64,000 nucleotides of DNA from the NCBI GenBank assembly GCA_964426945.1, contig CAYRSS010000018.1, positions 6,947 through 70,946 of the forward strand, given 5' to 3'. The notes under the pieces were generated by a model. It was not told the DNA's origin and did no database searches. It was given only the letters and a program-made list of their open reading frames with translations. The position numbers and the translations under genes are program-made. Source of the DNA: CAYRSS01 sp964426945 (lineage in GTDB: Bacteria; Planctomycetota; Phycisphaerae; UBA1845). Below, one piece after another: positions 1-9,267 of the stretch (its first letter is position 1; each line of letters opens with the position of its first letter).

Positions 1-1434
1 GCTCGCTCGCTTGAACCCATTGCGCTCCTTACCGTTCACTACTTCGGCATCGACTGCGAGCAATTTACGACGTGCTCTGATTGGCATTTCTTACTATGGA
101 ACAACGAGCCGCTGATCGGGAGATTATTAGGTGAGTGTGACAGGTGGTCTCAGGTCGAATTCGAGGTGCCGATCGAGCTCGTCAAGTTCCCTGCGAAGCC
201 CGGGCTCCTGGGTGTTCCGCCCAAGCCCGCGGTGAATACGCTCGATGTTCTATTCACAGGCTCAAGCGACTGTCGGCGATTTGCCTGGGCGTCGCTGTCC
301 ATTCGCATCATGTCGCCGCTGATTCTTGTGCATGGAAACGGATCGGATAGCGGGTTTTTTGAAAGGCAGGGGTTCGTATACGAACTGGACAGTCTGGAAG
401 AGGGATCAATACCCTGCGTTTGGAACGGGAAAGGTGAAGATCCTGAGACTGCTTCGGAGAATTCGCTCCACATTAACCAGGACCCTAAGTCTAATAGTAT
501 CGTGAAGAATACCACGTATCTTAAGGATAGGATTCCCGGAATCGCGACATCGCTGGGCGTGGACAGCGTGCATCTTGTGGTTCACAGCAAAGGCGGCCTG
601 GACACACGCAGTTACCTTGCAGGAGCTTACTCGGCATCGAGGGGCACGGAGCTATCAAGCGAGGTTGGTCTAGAGATTCTTTCGTTCTCAAGCCTGAGCA
701 CGCCACATGACGGTAGCATCATGGCCTCATTGATCGATGAAACTGCACTGGCGCACTCGCTCCCATCCTTCTATCCCGATTTATACGTCTATCAGGGCAT
801 ATCAATCCCACTGGCCGCGGCGCTGCCTATCCAGACATGGCTGTACTCGGAGCAGGAGATTCTCGCGAACCGTGACCTAACACCACCGTCCTGCTCGGCG
901 TTCAACAGTATGAACGCTCCTGATCTTCCAAGGGATATTAGGTACTGGACATATGGCGGCGATGCCGATCTGTTGCGACCAAACGGCAGGATCGATCCGG
1001 GAAATGACATCATCGCCGGTCCCTTTACGCTTGTCCTGCTTGATCGGGCAGAGTACTACGGTCTACAATACGAGGACAACAAGCTATTTGCTGTTCACCT
1101 TGCGAGCCGCATCGCTGGCGCGAAACTCGTCGACACCCTCATGTACCAACCGGTCAAACTTGTCCGTTCGGTAAAGCTTTCTGTTCTCCCTTGGAGTCTG
1201 TGGGGTACAATTGTCGCCGTTCCTTTGGGCGAACCTAAACTAAACGATACGCTAGTAACGATTGATAGTGCTAAGGGTTTAGCAGGTGGTTTTGTAGACG
1301 TCGTCAATGAGTCGGGCGGTTCCTTCTTGTCGCTCGGATGGGCGAACCACGGGAACATCGCCGACGAGCGCGCCGCGACGTACATTCTCCGCCGCGCGCG
1401 CAGCCTGGATCGAATGAAGGGGGATCTGGAGTGA
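1..1434 (+). CDS. Lipase-like alpha/beta hydrolase, 5' end outside window
   Basis: The frame is open from base 1, so this gene begins upstream and only its last 477 codons are visible; the GTG at 166 is an internal codon rather than a convincing start. The first part (about 100 residues) looks like a beta-rich extracellular domain. It is followed by an alpha/beta-hydrolase core: an oxyanion-type strand PLILVHGNGSDSG near visible residue 105, then LVVHSKGGLDTR, where the serine is the likely nucleophile. The nucleophile elbow reads V-H-S-K-G, lacking the first Gly of the usual GxSxG box. WANHGNIAD near the C-terminus may supply the catalytic His. Similar PGAP1/lipase-like proteins act on lipids or esters, but the substrate here is unknown. 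The stop overlaps the next gene by 4 nt, so the two are probably cotranscribed. Confidence 0.75.
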   Translation, partial: ARSLEPIALLTVHYFGIDCEQFTTCSDWHFLLWNNEPLIGRLLGECDRWSQVEFEVPIELVKFPAKPGLLGVPPKPAVNTLDVLFTGSSDCRRFAWASLSIRIMSPLILVHGNGSDSGFFERQGFVYELDSLEEGSIPCVWNGKGEDPETASENSLHINQDPKSNSIVKNTTYLKDRIPGIATSLGVDSVHLVVHSKGGLDTRSYLAGAYSASRGTELSSEVGLEILSFSSLSTPHDGSIMASLIDETALAHSLPSFYPDLYVYQGISIPLAAALPIQTWLYSEQEILANRDLTPPSCSAFNSMNAPDLPRDIRYWTYGGDADLLRPNGRIDPGNDIIAGPFTLVLLDRAEYYGLQYEDNKLFAVHLASRIAGAKLVDTLMYQPVKLVRSVKLSVLPWSLWGTIVAVPLGEPKLNDTLVTIDSAKGLAGGFVDVVNESGGSFLSLGWANHGNIADERAATYILRRARSLDRMKGDLE

Positions 1435-2198
1435 AACGGTCCAGGCTGATCATCGCTGCCGTGGCCCTGGTCGTTGCCGTCGGCTGGATCGGGAGGTATT
1501 TCGTAGAGAAGGCTCGTCATGCTGCAGTTCAGGTGCAGGAAACGGCACTGTTCGATTCGTCGGCGATCGCACGGATGGGACGTGTCGACCTGCGTTTTCG
1601 AACCGATCCGGCTACACAGGGGCGGCTGTACATCAAGGCCACTCCCGACCGCTACCCTCGCGAGGCGGCGAGCGAGGACATGACCCCAGTGATCCTGGTG
1701 TACGACCCCGCCAGCATGGCGCTTTCTGAAGCGACTGAAGACGTATGGGAGGCGGCGCAAGGCGGCGATTGCAATGGTGAGCCCCGCGGCGATGGCAGTG
1801 GCGTGTCGCTCGGCGTGACTAATAATCATGACTTCGGGCAATTTGAGCGCGGTGTCGGGTTTAAGCGGGTGAAGATATACGGCGTAGCGGCCTTGCGTTC
1901 TCGAAGCACGGGGTTGACCACCGTGCTGATTACGCGCGATCGGCCTATGCCGGCGCGATCCGTGCTCGGTTTCATGGGCGGCGGCGGCGATGACCCTCGA
2001 ACGCAGTATTTCCTTGAGGTCTACGACGTCAATTCCGGCAAACGGATCGCGGATCCTGTCCGCCTCCCATTTACCATGCGGCAGTCCCCGACCAAGCTGT
2101 TCATCAGCTGCGACGGTAGATACGCGATTGCCGCTCAAGACGATTATGAGAGAATGTCCATCGTTCGACTTCCCCTACCCTATGTGAATACCCCCTGA
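1431..2198 (+). CDS. Membrane-anchored protein of unknown function
   Basis: A 255-aa protein not recognised from any family. The start is the GTG at 1431, chosen because it overlaps the upstream stop (GTGA) and follows a purine-rich AAGGGGG about 7 nt upstream. Residues 5-20 (LIIAAVALVVAVGWIG) form one N-terminal membrane anchor or uncleaved signal. The remainder should be extracytoplasmic, contains a Gly-rich loop (FMGGGGDD) and ends in repeated short beta-like stretches (FLEVYDVNSGKRI, LFISCDGRYAIAAQ) that resemble one or two beta-propeller blades. The coupling to the hydrolase gene suggests a partner or accessory role, but this is inference from position only. Confidence 0.6.
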   Translation: MKRSRLIIAAVALVVAVGWIGRYFVEKARHAAVQVQETALFDSSAIARMGRVDLRFRTDPATQGRLYIKATPDRYPREAASEDMTPVILVYDPASMALSEATEDVWEAAQGGDCNGEPRGDGSGVSLGVTNNHDFGQFERGVGFKRVKIYGVAALRSRSTGLTTVLITRDRPMPARSVLGFMGGGGDDPRTQYFLEVYDVNSGKRIADPVRLPFTMRQSPTKLFISCDGRYAIAAQDDYERMSIVRLPLPYVNTP

Positions 2199-2211
2199 AG
2201 TGAGAAATGGC

Positions 2212-4995
2212 ATGAGTATCAATACTGCGCTCCGGCGCATCGTGTCACTATTGAGCGTTAGTATCCTCGCACTGATTGTGCCGGCGGCCGCCGTAGCACA
2301 GATTTTCGATTTCCCAATCGGCGATCACCGGGTCGAGTGGCTTGGCCTGACACCGGACGTGCCGACACGCGAAGTCACCGTCAGCGTCGACGCTTCCGCG
2401 ACGATGTTGACACTCATCGTGACCAGCTACGGCTCGCCCGTCGATGTGGAGCTTGTGTGCCCTGACAGTACAAACATTACGCCGGAGTCGATAGAGGCGG
2501 TAGATGGCTGGGCAATTTGTACGGACGACTCGCCCGGCGACTCATCGATCACGATGAATCGGCTGAATCTCCCCGGATTTCACCGCGTCATGAGTCTGCC
2601 GACACAAGGAGCCGGCGATTACCTGGTCCGGGTCGTGCTTGATCCTGCCGATCCGCCGATCGCGGTGGCCACCGTTGACCTGCGAACGGACAGCCAAGTT
2701 GCCGCGGGGCTCCTTGTTACGCCCCGAGATGTCGTCACAGGGGATTCGGTGGGCGTATGCGCAGTCGTCTTCGACGGTGCAGCGCCGGTGCAGGGTATTT
2801 CGATCACGGCGGAGGTCGGTCGTTGGCGTGAGCCAGCTACGACCGTCGTGAACCTGCTGGACGATGGTGTTGGAGTTGATCAGGACGCCGGAGACGGCCT
2901 CTACTGCGGCACAGTCGAAGCAGCGGAGCCGGGACTCTTTGTAGTCACTTCACGTTTGGCGTGGACCGAGGGACTCATGAGCTTCGATCGTTGGATCGCG
3001 AGTTCATTTTCCGTGCGGCAGCGCTGCTTCTCCGTGGCAGGCGAACTGTCGTCGGTGATGAAGGACTCCGACAATGACGGCGTCATGGATCAGGTTGTGC
3101 TTACGTTGCCGATCGATATGGATAGGAACGCGGAAGTCTCCCTCTTCGTCGAGCTTACGACGTCGACGGGGAAGAAGGTGCAGGCGCGTGGGAGTCGGAT
3201 AGCCGCACCACTTTCGGGGGGACTGCACTCATTCGTTCGTGCAGTCGCGCCCACGAGTGCATTCGACGTCGATGGACCGTATCTGGTGACTAACGTTCAG
3301 GCTTCGTGTGAAGACCCCACGGAGGGTCGCATCCTGAATCACTGGACGGACGGCGAAGGGGCTCAGACGCCGCCCTTCTCGCTGGCCGGTTCGCTCCGGC
3401 CTGCCCTCGAACTCAGCGGCAGCTTCTCGGAGGCCGTCCACGACGAAGACCCGGACGGCGCGGGGCCGCTGGTTGGCGACGGTTACTACGACTCGCTCGT
3501 CGCCACGGTTGGCATTTATGCCAATGCGGCGCACACGTACGAGTACCGTGCGGAGTTGCTTGATTCCTGCGGCCACGCGCTGGCCGTAGCCCGCGGGAAG
3601 CAGGGGTTCGCCAAACGCCCGATCGAAAATCAACTCGTGCTCAGCTTCTCCGGATCCGACATCGGCAGTACCGGCGTCAGCGGGCCCTACCGCGTGGGGA
3701 ACCTGTCGATTCGGCATACGCCGATCCAAGCCTTCTGGCGCGAGGTCTTCGAGACGACCGGCACCTACGCGGCCACGCAGTTCGATTCGTATGCGCCCTT
3801 CACCGACTGCAACAACAACGGCCTGCCCGATCACTGCGACATGGCCGACGGCGCGAACGATCTGAACTTCAATGACGTCCCTGACGATTGCGATCCGGAT
3901 TGCAACGCTAACGGCAGGCCCGACGACTTGGATCTCTCCTATCGCGTCGCGCAAGACTGCAACGCCAACAGCATTCCCGACTCGTGCGACATCGCCTCGG
4001 CCGTGAGCGTGGACACGGATGCCAACGGCGTTCCCGACGAGTGCGAAACCGGCGCCTGCTGCGTGGGCGAGGATTGCAGCGACGGCGTCGCCTCGACCTG
4101 TGCCACGTTCGTCTGCGACGTGGCCGGCCACCTGCCCGGCAGCTTCACCGGCTGTCACGGCGACGCCGACGGCAACGGGTTCGTGCAGGTCGCCGATCGC
4201 GGTTTCATCAGCGCCGCCTTCGGGCTGACCGACGACGTGTCCATGTGCCTCTACGACATGGACGGCAATGGCACGATCAACGCGGCCGACCGCGGCGTGG
4301 TGAGCGCCAACACCGGCCAGTGCCCGGCGCTGCCCGACTATCAGAACGGCAGCGGCCTGAACGGGGGCAACCCGGACACGCGTTTCACCCCGGCCGTGTA
4401 CGTCGGCCACGGTACGAGTTGCGGAGTGGAAGGCTGCGGGCAGCAGTTGCTCGCGGGCGGGGGGGAATCGCAGTCGCAGGCCGCCGCGGCGCCGATGGGA
4501 GGCGAGTCGGCCGCTGCCATGGCAGGCTCGGCAGAAGAGGCCGAAGAGGCGGTCGGCGCCTCGGACACCTGGCTTGAAATCACTCCCGCTGCGACGCCCG
4601 GGACCTACACGGTGACGTTCCACTCAGCCTTGCCCACGCTGGACGGGTTTGTCGCCTTCATCGTCGGTGATGCGGCGACGGACGTGGGCTGCGGCGCGGG
4701 CGGCACGGCGGGCCCGGATTGGAGCGCGCCCGGGGCGTTCGCCCAAGTGATCCTCGGCGAGTCTGCCATCGGCGAGACCGCCGCCCCCGGCTTCCCCGAC
4801 GCATTCCGGCGGCGCGTGATGTTTATGGGTGACAGTGAGGCCGGCGCGGAGTCGGACCCCGCCGTGCCGCTGTTCACGCTCAGCCCGGAAACCTGCGGGT
4901 CTCTGAGCGTTCAGGTGTATGCGTGGGTCGTTGACGCCGCCGGCGCGACAGTCCAGGCCGAGGCGGTCGGCGGAATCACGATATCCCAGGAGTAG
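2212..4995 (+). CDS. Exported DCNxNGxPD-repeat/dockerin-like protein
   Basis: A 927-aa secreted protein. The ATG at 2212 gives a standard signal peptide ending near VPAAAVAQ; a GTG at 2200 in the same frame is an alternative. Residues 25-250 resemble the choice-of-anchor X type beta-sandwich region, including DDGVGVDQDAGDGLYCG. Acidic DxDNDGxxD calcium-binding segments follow (DSDNDGVMDQ, about residue 285). Residues 525-620 carry the planctomycete DCNxNGxPDxC repeats. Around 650-705 lies a pair of EF-hand-like loops (GDADGNGFVQ and DMDGNGTINAADRG) spaced like a type I dockerin. An Ala/Glu-rich linker (about 753-784) leads to a C-terminal beta domain of about 140 residues. The likely role is cell-surface or matrix structure with calcium-stabilised segments; no catalytic motif is seen. 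Confidence 0.8.
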   Translation: MSINTALRRIVSLLSVSILALIVPAAAVAQIFDFPIGDHRVEWLGLTPDVPTREVTVSVDASATMLTLIVTSYGSPVDVELVCPDSTNITPESIEAVDGWAICTDDSPGDSSITMNRLNLPGFHRVMSLPTQGAGDYLVRVVLDPADPPIAVATVDLRTDSQVAAGLLVTPRDVVTGDSVGVCAVVFDGAAPVQGISITAEVGRWREPATTVVNLLDDGVGVDQDAGDGLYCGTVEAAEPGLFVVTSRLAWTEGLMSFDRWIASSFSVRQRCFSVAGELSSVMKDSDNDGVMDQVVLTLPIDMDRNAEVSLFVELTTSTGKKVQARGSRIAAPLSGGLHSFVRAVAPTSAFDVDGPYLVTNVQASCEDPTEGRILNHWTDGEGAQTPPFSLAGSLRPALELSGSFSEAVHDEDPDGAGPLVGDGYYDSLVATVGIYANAAHTYEYRAELLDSCGHALAVARGKQGFAKRPIENQLVLSFSGSDIGSTGVSGPYRVGNLSIRHTPIQAFWREVFETTGTYAATQFDSYAPFTDCNNNGLPDHCDMADGANDLNFNDVPDDCDPDCNANGRPDDLDLSYRVAQDCNANSIPDSCDIASAVSVDTDANGVPDECETGACCVGEDCSDGVASTCATFVCDVAGHLPGSFTGCHGDADGNGFVQVADRGFISAAFGLTDDVSMCLYDMDGNGTINAADRGVVSANTGQCPALPDYQNGSGLNGGNPDTRFTPAVYVGHGTSCGVEGCGQQLLAGGGESQSQAAAAPMGGESAAAMAGSAEEAEEAVGASDTWLEITPAATPGTYTVTFHSALPTLDGFVAFIVGDAATDVGCGAGGTAGPDWSAPGAFAQVILGESAIGETAAPGFPDAFRRRVMFMGDSEAGAESDPAVPLFTLSPETCGSLSVQVYAWVVDAAGATVQAEAVGGITISQE

Positions 4996-5001
4996 GCAGG
5001 C

Positions 5002-5018
5002 GACGCCGAAGCGGCGTC
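5002..5018 (+). terminator. Stem-loop behind the 2212-4995 gene
   Basis: GACGCC and GGCGTC form a 6-bp perfect stem around the loop GAAGC, starting 6 nt after the stop codon. A second small stem (CCGC-GT-GCGG) follows. There is no T-tract, so a role in transcription termination is only a suggestion. Confidence 0.3.
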
Positions 5019-5121
5019 CCGCGTGCGGGCTCCCTCGGCGCGGCGTCACCCCGCGCTCACCGCCCCCAGGCCCCGCTCCCCGCCCGTCGGCATGATGGTA
5101 ACCCTCCGAAGGGGCGTGGGT

Positions 5122-5150
5122 TTGCCCACCGGCATGCCGAAGGCTAGAAT
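5122..5150 (+). promoter_or_regulatory. Sigma-70-type promoter for the 5219 gene
   Basis: TTGCCC (5122-5127) and TAGAAT (5145-5150) are separated by exactly 17 bp, about 70 nt upstream of the ATG at 5219. The -10 hexamer is preceded by GC, as in several other putative promoters of this window. No expression data support it. Confidence 0.45.
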
Positions 5151-5218
5151 TCTGTAACGTGCGGCGCAGGACCCAGCCTGCACGGATTGGCGCTGTCGTT
5201 CTTTCCGGAAATCCCATC

Positions 5219-8200
5219 ATGTCCCGCCACTTGGCTGCCGCGTGCTGCTGCGCGCTCGTTCTCGCGACTGCCGTATCCCGAGCCGCCTTCGTATCTCTTG
5301 TGAATCTCGACACTTACGCCGGCGGAGTGCCCGCCCCGGACGATCTGGCCGGCGTAACCATCCCCCCCGGCGGCGTGGCACGGCTGGGCGTGGTGATCGA
5401 ACTGCTGGATGGAACCAACTGGGAGTCGGGGTTGCCCGAGCCGAACACGCTCGCAGGGTGCTCATTCAGCTTCCGCAAGACCTCGCCCACTCCGGCCGGA
5501 GCGTTGCGCCTCGTGGATATGACGGGGACGGCCGTCAACGATCATGACCAGCCGTGGGATCAGCTGTTCAGTTCCGTCGCGGTGCTGAACTGGTTGCGCG
5601 GGCGTGAGTACCAGACCGCGCCCGCCCTCGACATCTTCTCCTTCTCAATCAGGGATGTTCCCCCGGCCGGTGAGCAGACCCCCGTCGGCAACTCGGTCGC
5701 GGGCGCCTCCGTGATCGTAGTCGCTGAGATACTGGTCCGCGGCAATGGCGTGCCCGGCACCTGGGGCCTGACGATTCACGTGCCGGCAAGCTTCCTCAGC
5801 GGTATTGACGGAAAGCCCTACTACTACGCGGCCGATGACACCTTCGGCCACGGCCCGCTGACCCCCAACTTCGCCGGCACGTGGATCGCCCGCAACGCAA
5901 CGAGTCCCCAGAACAGCTTCGTGATCGAGGTCACCGACGGCGTCCTCGATTGTGACGGCAACGGCGTTCCCGATGCCGAGGAATCCGGCCGCGCGGACTG
6001 TGATCAGAACGGGATCCTTGACGACTGTGACGTCGCGATCGGATTCGCGGATGACTGCAACGCCAATGGCCGCCCGGACCTTTGCGACATCTCGGAGAAT
6101 CCGGCCCGCGACTGCAACGGGGACCAGCAACTCGACCTCTGTCAGCCGGGGGCGAGCGATTGCGACGCGAACAGCGTCAGCGATATGTGCCAGATATCCG
6201 AGGACCCGCTGCGGGATTGTGACACCGACGGCATTCTCGACACGTGTCAGGGCTTGATCACGGATTGCGACGGGAACGGCATCAACGACGAGTGCGAGCT
6301 CGCCGCGAACGAAGACGCCGACTGCGATCATGACGGGATCCTCGATCTCTGCCAGCCGCCGCCGTGCGGCCGAGCCTGCGACCTGCGCGCGGACGAGCGG
6401 ATCGACAGGCCCTTTGACATCTCGGCCTGGCTTCGCCATGTCGCCATGAGCGGAGACACGATCGTCGCCACCAGCGAACTGGCCGCCTTCATTTTCCGGC
6501 GGGAGAACGGCACCTGGAACCAGGTGCACAGGTTCACGGTCCCCACCATCTACGCGAACAGTTTCCGCTATCCCACGGGGACAATCCTGGGCGATACGGT
6601 GTTTCTCAGTCTGCGCAGGGCGGGGAACTGCGCGTCCGCACAGGATCCTGAGTGCGCACTGATTGTCCGGTTGCGGCCCACTTCCGACGGTTGGGAGGAG
6701 GACGTGTTCCCCGCGCCTCGCTACTCGACGAGCAGTCCCGTGCCCGCCTCGCCTTATCGCCCCCCGCACGGCCTGATCGCGCTGTCTGAGGAGCTTCTTC
6801 TCATGGGCCAGCCGGAAGCGCCGGTCGCCGGACTGGAAGGCGCGGGCGCGGTGCAGCTGATCCAACTCATCGACGAGGTCTGGCAGCCGGTGGCGACCCT
6901 CACCTCCCCTTCGCCGGCAGCGGGCGATGGATTCGGTACAGGCATCGACCTTGATGATGGCACCCTGCTCGTGACCGCGCCGGGCAGTGACGCCGGATGC
7001 TTGCCCTCCGCCGCTTGCGAGTTGGGGGCGGGTTACGTGTTCTCCTTCGACGGCGGCGCGTTCACCCATGAGGCCACCCTGATCCCTGAACCTGTGTCCA
7101 CCTTCACACTGGCCGGCGAGCGCTGCGCGCTGCGTGGCGATGTGGCGGTCCTGGGCGCACCTGCCGGAGAGGCGGCATTCGTATTCCGCCGCATCGGGGA
7201 TCAATGGCGATTCGACGGCAAGCTGCAGAAACCCAACACCTTCCGGAACGCGCCGCCCGCATTCGGCGGCAGCGTCGCGATCCTCGATGGCGCGGTCATC
7301 GTCGGCCGGCCGTACGATCCGCTTGGCGGCCTTGAGGTCGGCGCGGTCTACGTGTTTCGTCGTCACGAGCGCCTCGCAATACCGTGGCGCGGCGAGACGA
7401 GGCTCATCGCCATCCAGCCTGAGAGCAACGAGCGGTTCGGTGCGGCGATCGCCTCGGATGGCGCACGGCTCGTCGTCGCCTCCCACACGCCCGCCGGCCA
7501 GAATCCCTCGCTGTCCAACCTGGCCGACATCCACCTGTTTAACACGCTGACGGAAACATGCATCCCCGATGGCGTTGGCGGGTTCTGCGCCGTATCCAAC
7601 GGTCGCCCGGCCGACTGTAACGACAACGGCGTGCCGGATGGCTGCGACATCATGCTGGGCGGACTCGCTGACTGCGACAGCGATGGCGTGCCGGATGAAT
7701 GCGAAGTCGACTGTGACGGCAACGGCATGCCGGATGAGTGCGAGTTGGCAGTCAATCCGTCCCTGGACCAGAACCATGACGGCATCCTCGATGCGTGCAC
7801 CGTCCTCTACGTCCGCGCCGGCACCGGGGGCTTGAACCACGGTACGTCATGGAGTAACGCGTTCCTGTCGCTCAAGACATGCCTGGACTTTGTCCACAAC
7901 AACCCCACCGCTGTCAGCGAGGTGTGGGTCGCGGCCGGAACGTACAAACCCACGAACAGCGTCGACGCGATGAACAGCCTCGTCATCCCGGGGGGGCTCC
8001 GGCTTCTCGGCGGCTTTGGTGGTTGGGAAACTGCGGCGCACCAGCGTGATCCGGCCGCCAATATTACGATCCTCAGCGGTGACCGTCTGGGCAATGACGG
8101 GCCGGGCTTTGCCAACCGTAGCGACAACCATCGCCACGTCATCACCATGGACGGCGTCGGCGGCGACACGGTGATCAGCGGATTCACCATCCGCGCCGGC

Positions 8201-9151
8201 GAGGCCCTTTCCAGCGGGGATGCGGCGCTTGGTGGCGGCATGTTGCTCACGCAGAGCTCGCCGGTCATCGCCGACTGCGTCTTCGAAGGCAATCGCGCTT
8301 CCGCACGCGGCGGAGCGGTCTACACCCTCGGCGGCTCGCCGCACTTCATAAACTGCCGTTTCGTCAACAACCACGCCGGCAGCAGTGGCGGCGCCGCGGC
8401 CAGCGTCGGCGGCGCTCCCGAATTCTTCGGCTCCGTCTTTCATGGCAACACTGCCGCAAGTGGCGCGGCCGTGCACGCCGAGGGTGGCGCGCTGGCGCTC
8501 ACCAACTGTACGCTCGCCTACAACACCGCGACGATCGGCGGCAGCAGCGCCTTGGTCTCTGCTGCCTTCGACCTGCGCAACAGCATTCTCTGGGGCAATG
8601 CCGCCAACGAGACCACCGACCAGTCAGCCCAATTCCACCATGATTCCGGTCCGCTCATGATCAGTCACTCGATCATCCAAGGCTGGACCGGCGGCCCTGG
8701 CGCCTTTTCGGCCGATCCGAACTTCCTCGATGCAGCCGGCGAGGACACGGTCCTCGGTACGATCGACGACGATCTGCGCCTTGCCGCGTATTCGCCCGCT
8801 GTTGACGGCGGCGACACGGCAGCACTGCCAGCCGACGCGGCCGATGTCGATGACGATGCGGACACGACCGAGCCGATCCCGCTGGATGCGGCCGGCGCAG
8901 CGCGCGTCTTCGGCGCGTGCCCGGTCGACATCGGTGCCTACGAATTCGACAGCGCCCGGGCGGCCGATATCGACGGAGACTGCCGGGTCGCGCTCGACGA
9001 ATACGCGTTGTTTGCAGCGTGCCTGAACCTCTCAGGTCCCGGGCAGCAGCCGTCCAACCCGCTTTGCCAGGCGGCCTTCGACACCGACGCCGACAGCGAC
9101 GTGGACTTGCGGGACTTCGCCCGCTGGCAGCCGACCATGGCAGTGCCGTAG
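5219..9151 (+). CDS. Giant exported multidomain repeat protein
   Basis: A 1310-aa exported protein. The ATG at 5219 starts a signal peptide (MSRHLAAACCCALVLATAVSRA); a GTG 60 nt further upstream would bury it. Order of parts: a beta-sandwich of about 215 residues; six to seven DCDxNGxxDxC repeats (about 244-385); an FG-GAP/integrin-like beta-propeller region with VYVFRR-type blades and repeated ERFGAAIASDGARLVVAS segments (about 385-780); a second block of DCNxNGVPDGCD repeats (800-860); a parallel beta-helix of the polymorphic outer-membrane or pectate-lyase-like type with repeated GG...NCRFVNN-like rungs (about 862-1245); and a C-terminal EF-hand pair (DIDGDCRVALDEY ... DTDADSDVDLRDFARWQ). 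This suggests a surface adhesin or polysaccharide-interacting protein. No active-site residues could be named. Confidence 0.8.
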   Translation: MSRHLAAACCCALVLATAVSRAAFVSLVNLDTYAGGVPAPDDLAGVTIPPGGVARLGVVIELLDGTNWESGLPEPNTLAGCSFSFRKTSPTPAGALRLVDMTGTAVNDHDQPWDQLFSSVAVLNWLRGREYQTAPALDIFSFSIRDVPPAGEQTPVGNSVAGASVIVVAEILVRGNGVPGTWGLTIHVPASFLSGIDGKPYYYAADDTFGHGPLTPNFAGTWIARNATSPQNSFVIEVTDGVLDCDGNGVPDAEESGRADCDQNGILDDCDVAIGFADDCNANGRPDLCDISENPARDCNGDQQLDLCQPGASDCDANSVSDMCQISEDPLRDCDTDGILDTCQGLITDCDGNGINDECELAANEDADCDHDGILDLCQPPPCGRACDLRADERIDRPFDISAWLRHVAMSGDTIVATSELAAFIFRRENGTWNQVHRFTVPTIYANSFRYPTGTILGDTVFLSLRRAGNCASAQDPECALIVRLRPTSDGWEEDVFPAPRYSTSSPVPASPYRPPHGLIALSEELLLMGQPEAPVAGLEGAGAVQLIQLIDEVWQPVATLTSPSPAAGDGFGTGIDLDDGTLLVTAPGSDAGCLPSAACELGAGYVFSFDGGAFTHEATLIPEPVSTFTLAGERCALRGDVAVLGAPAGEAAFVFRRIGDQWRFDGKLQKPNTFRNAPPAFGGSVAILDGAVIVGRPYDPLGGLEVGAVYVFRRHERLAIPWRGETRLIAIQPESNERFGAAIASDGARLVVASHTPAGQNPSLSNLADIHLFNTLTETCIPDGVGGFCAVSNGRPADCNDNGVPDGCDIMLGGLADCDSDGVPDECEVDCDGNGMPDECELAVNPSLDQNHDGILDACTVLYVRAGTGGLNHGTSWSNAFLSLKTCLDFVHNNPTAVSEVWVAAGTYKPTNSVDAMNSLVIPGGLRLLGGFGGWETAAHQRDPAANITILSGDRLGNDGPGFANRSDNHRHVITMDGVGGDTVISGFTIRAGEALSSGDAALGGGMLLTQSSPVIADCVFEGNRASARGGAVYTLGGSPHFINCRFVNNHAGSSGGAAASVGGAPEFFGSVFHGNTAASGAAVHAEGGALALTNCTLAYNTATIGGSSALVSAAFDLRNSILWGNAANETTDQSAQFHHDSGPLMISHSIIQGWTGGPGAFSADPNFLDAAGEDTVLGTIDDDLRLAAYSPAVDGGDTAALPADAADVDDDADTTEPIPLDAAGAARVFGACPVDIGAYEFDSARAADIDGDCRVALDEYALFAACLNLSGPGQQPSNPLCQAAFDTDADSDVDLRDFARWQPTMAVP

Positions 9152-9267
9152 CCGAACGGCTCCTGCCTGCGGTTCTCGGCGGCCGCGGTTTGACCCCGTC
9201 CCCCGCCCGGCCCACACTACCGGCGCGGCGGCCCCGGGCCGCCCCCATCCAACCCGGAGACTCCCCC

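Noticed and set aside
3787..4050. Possible DNA-level tandem repeat or CRISPR-like array in the DCN repeat region
   Set aside because: The periodicity is in the protein (DCNxNGxPDxC); the DNA units vary and have no constant repeat/spacer arrangement.
5645..7840. A 731-codon minus-strand frame across the repeat protein at 5219
   Set aside because: The AVAVTV-like repeats mirror the DCNGNG repeat codons of the plus-strand gene and have no independent support.
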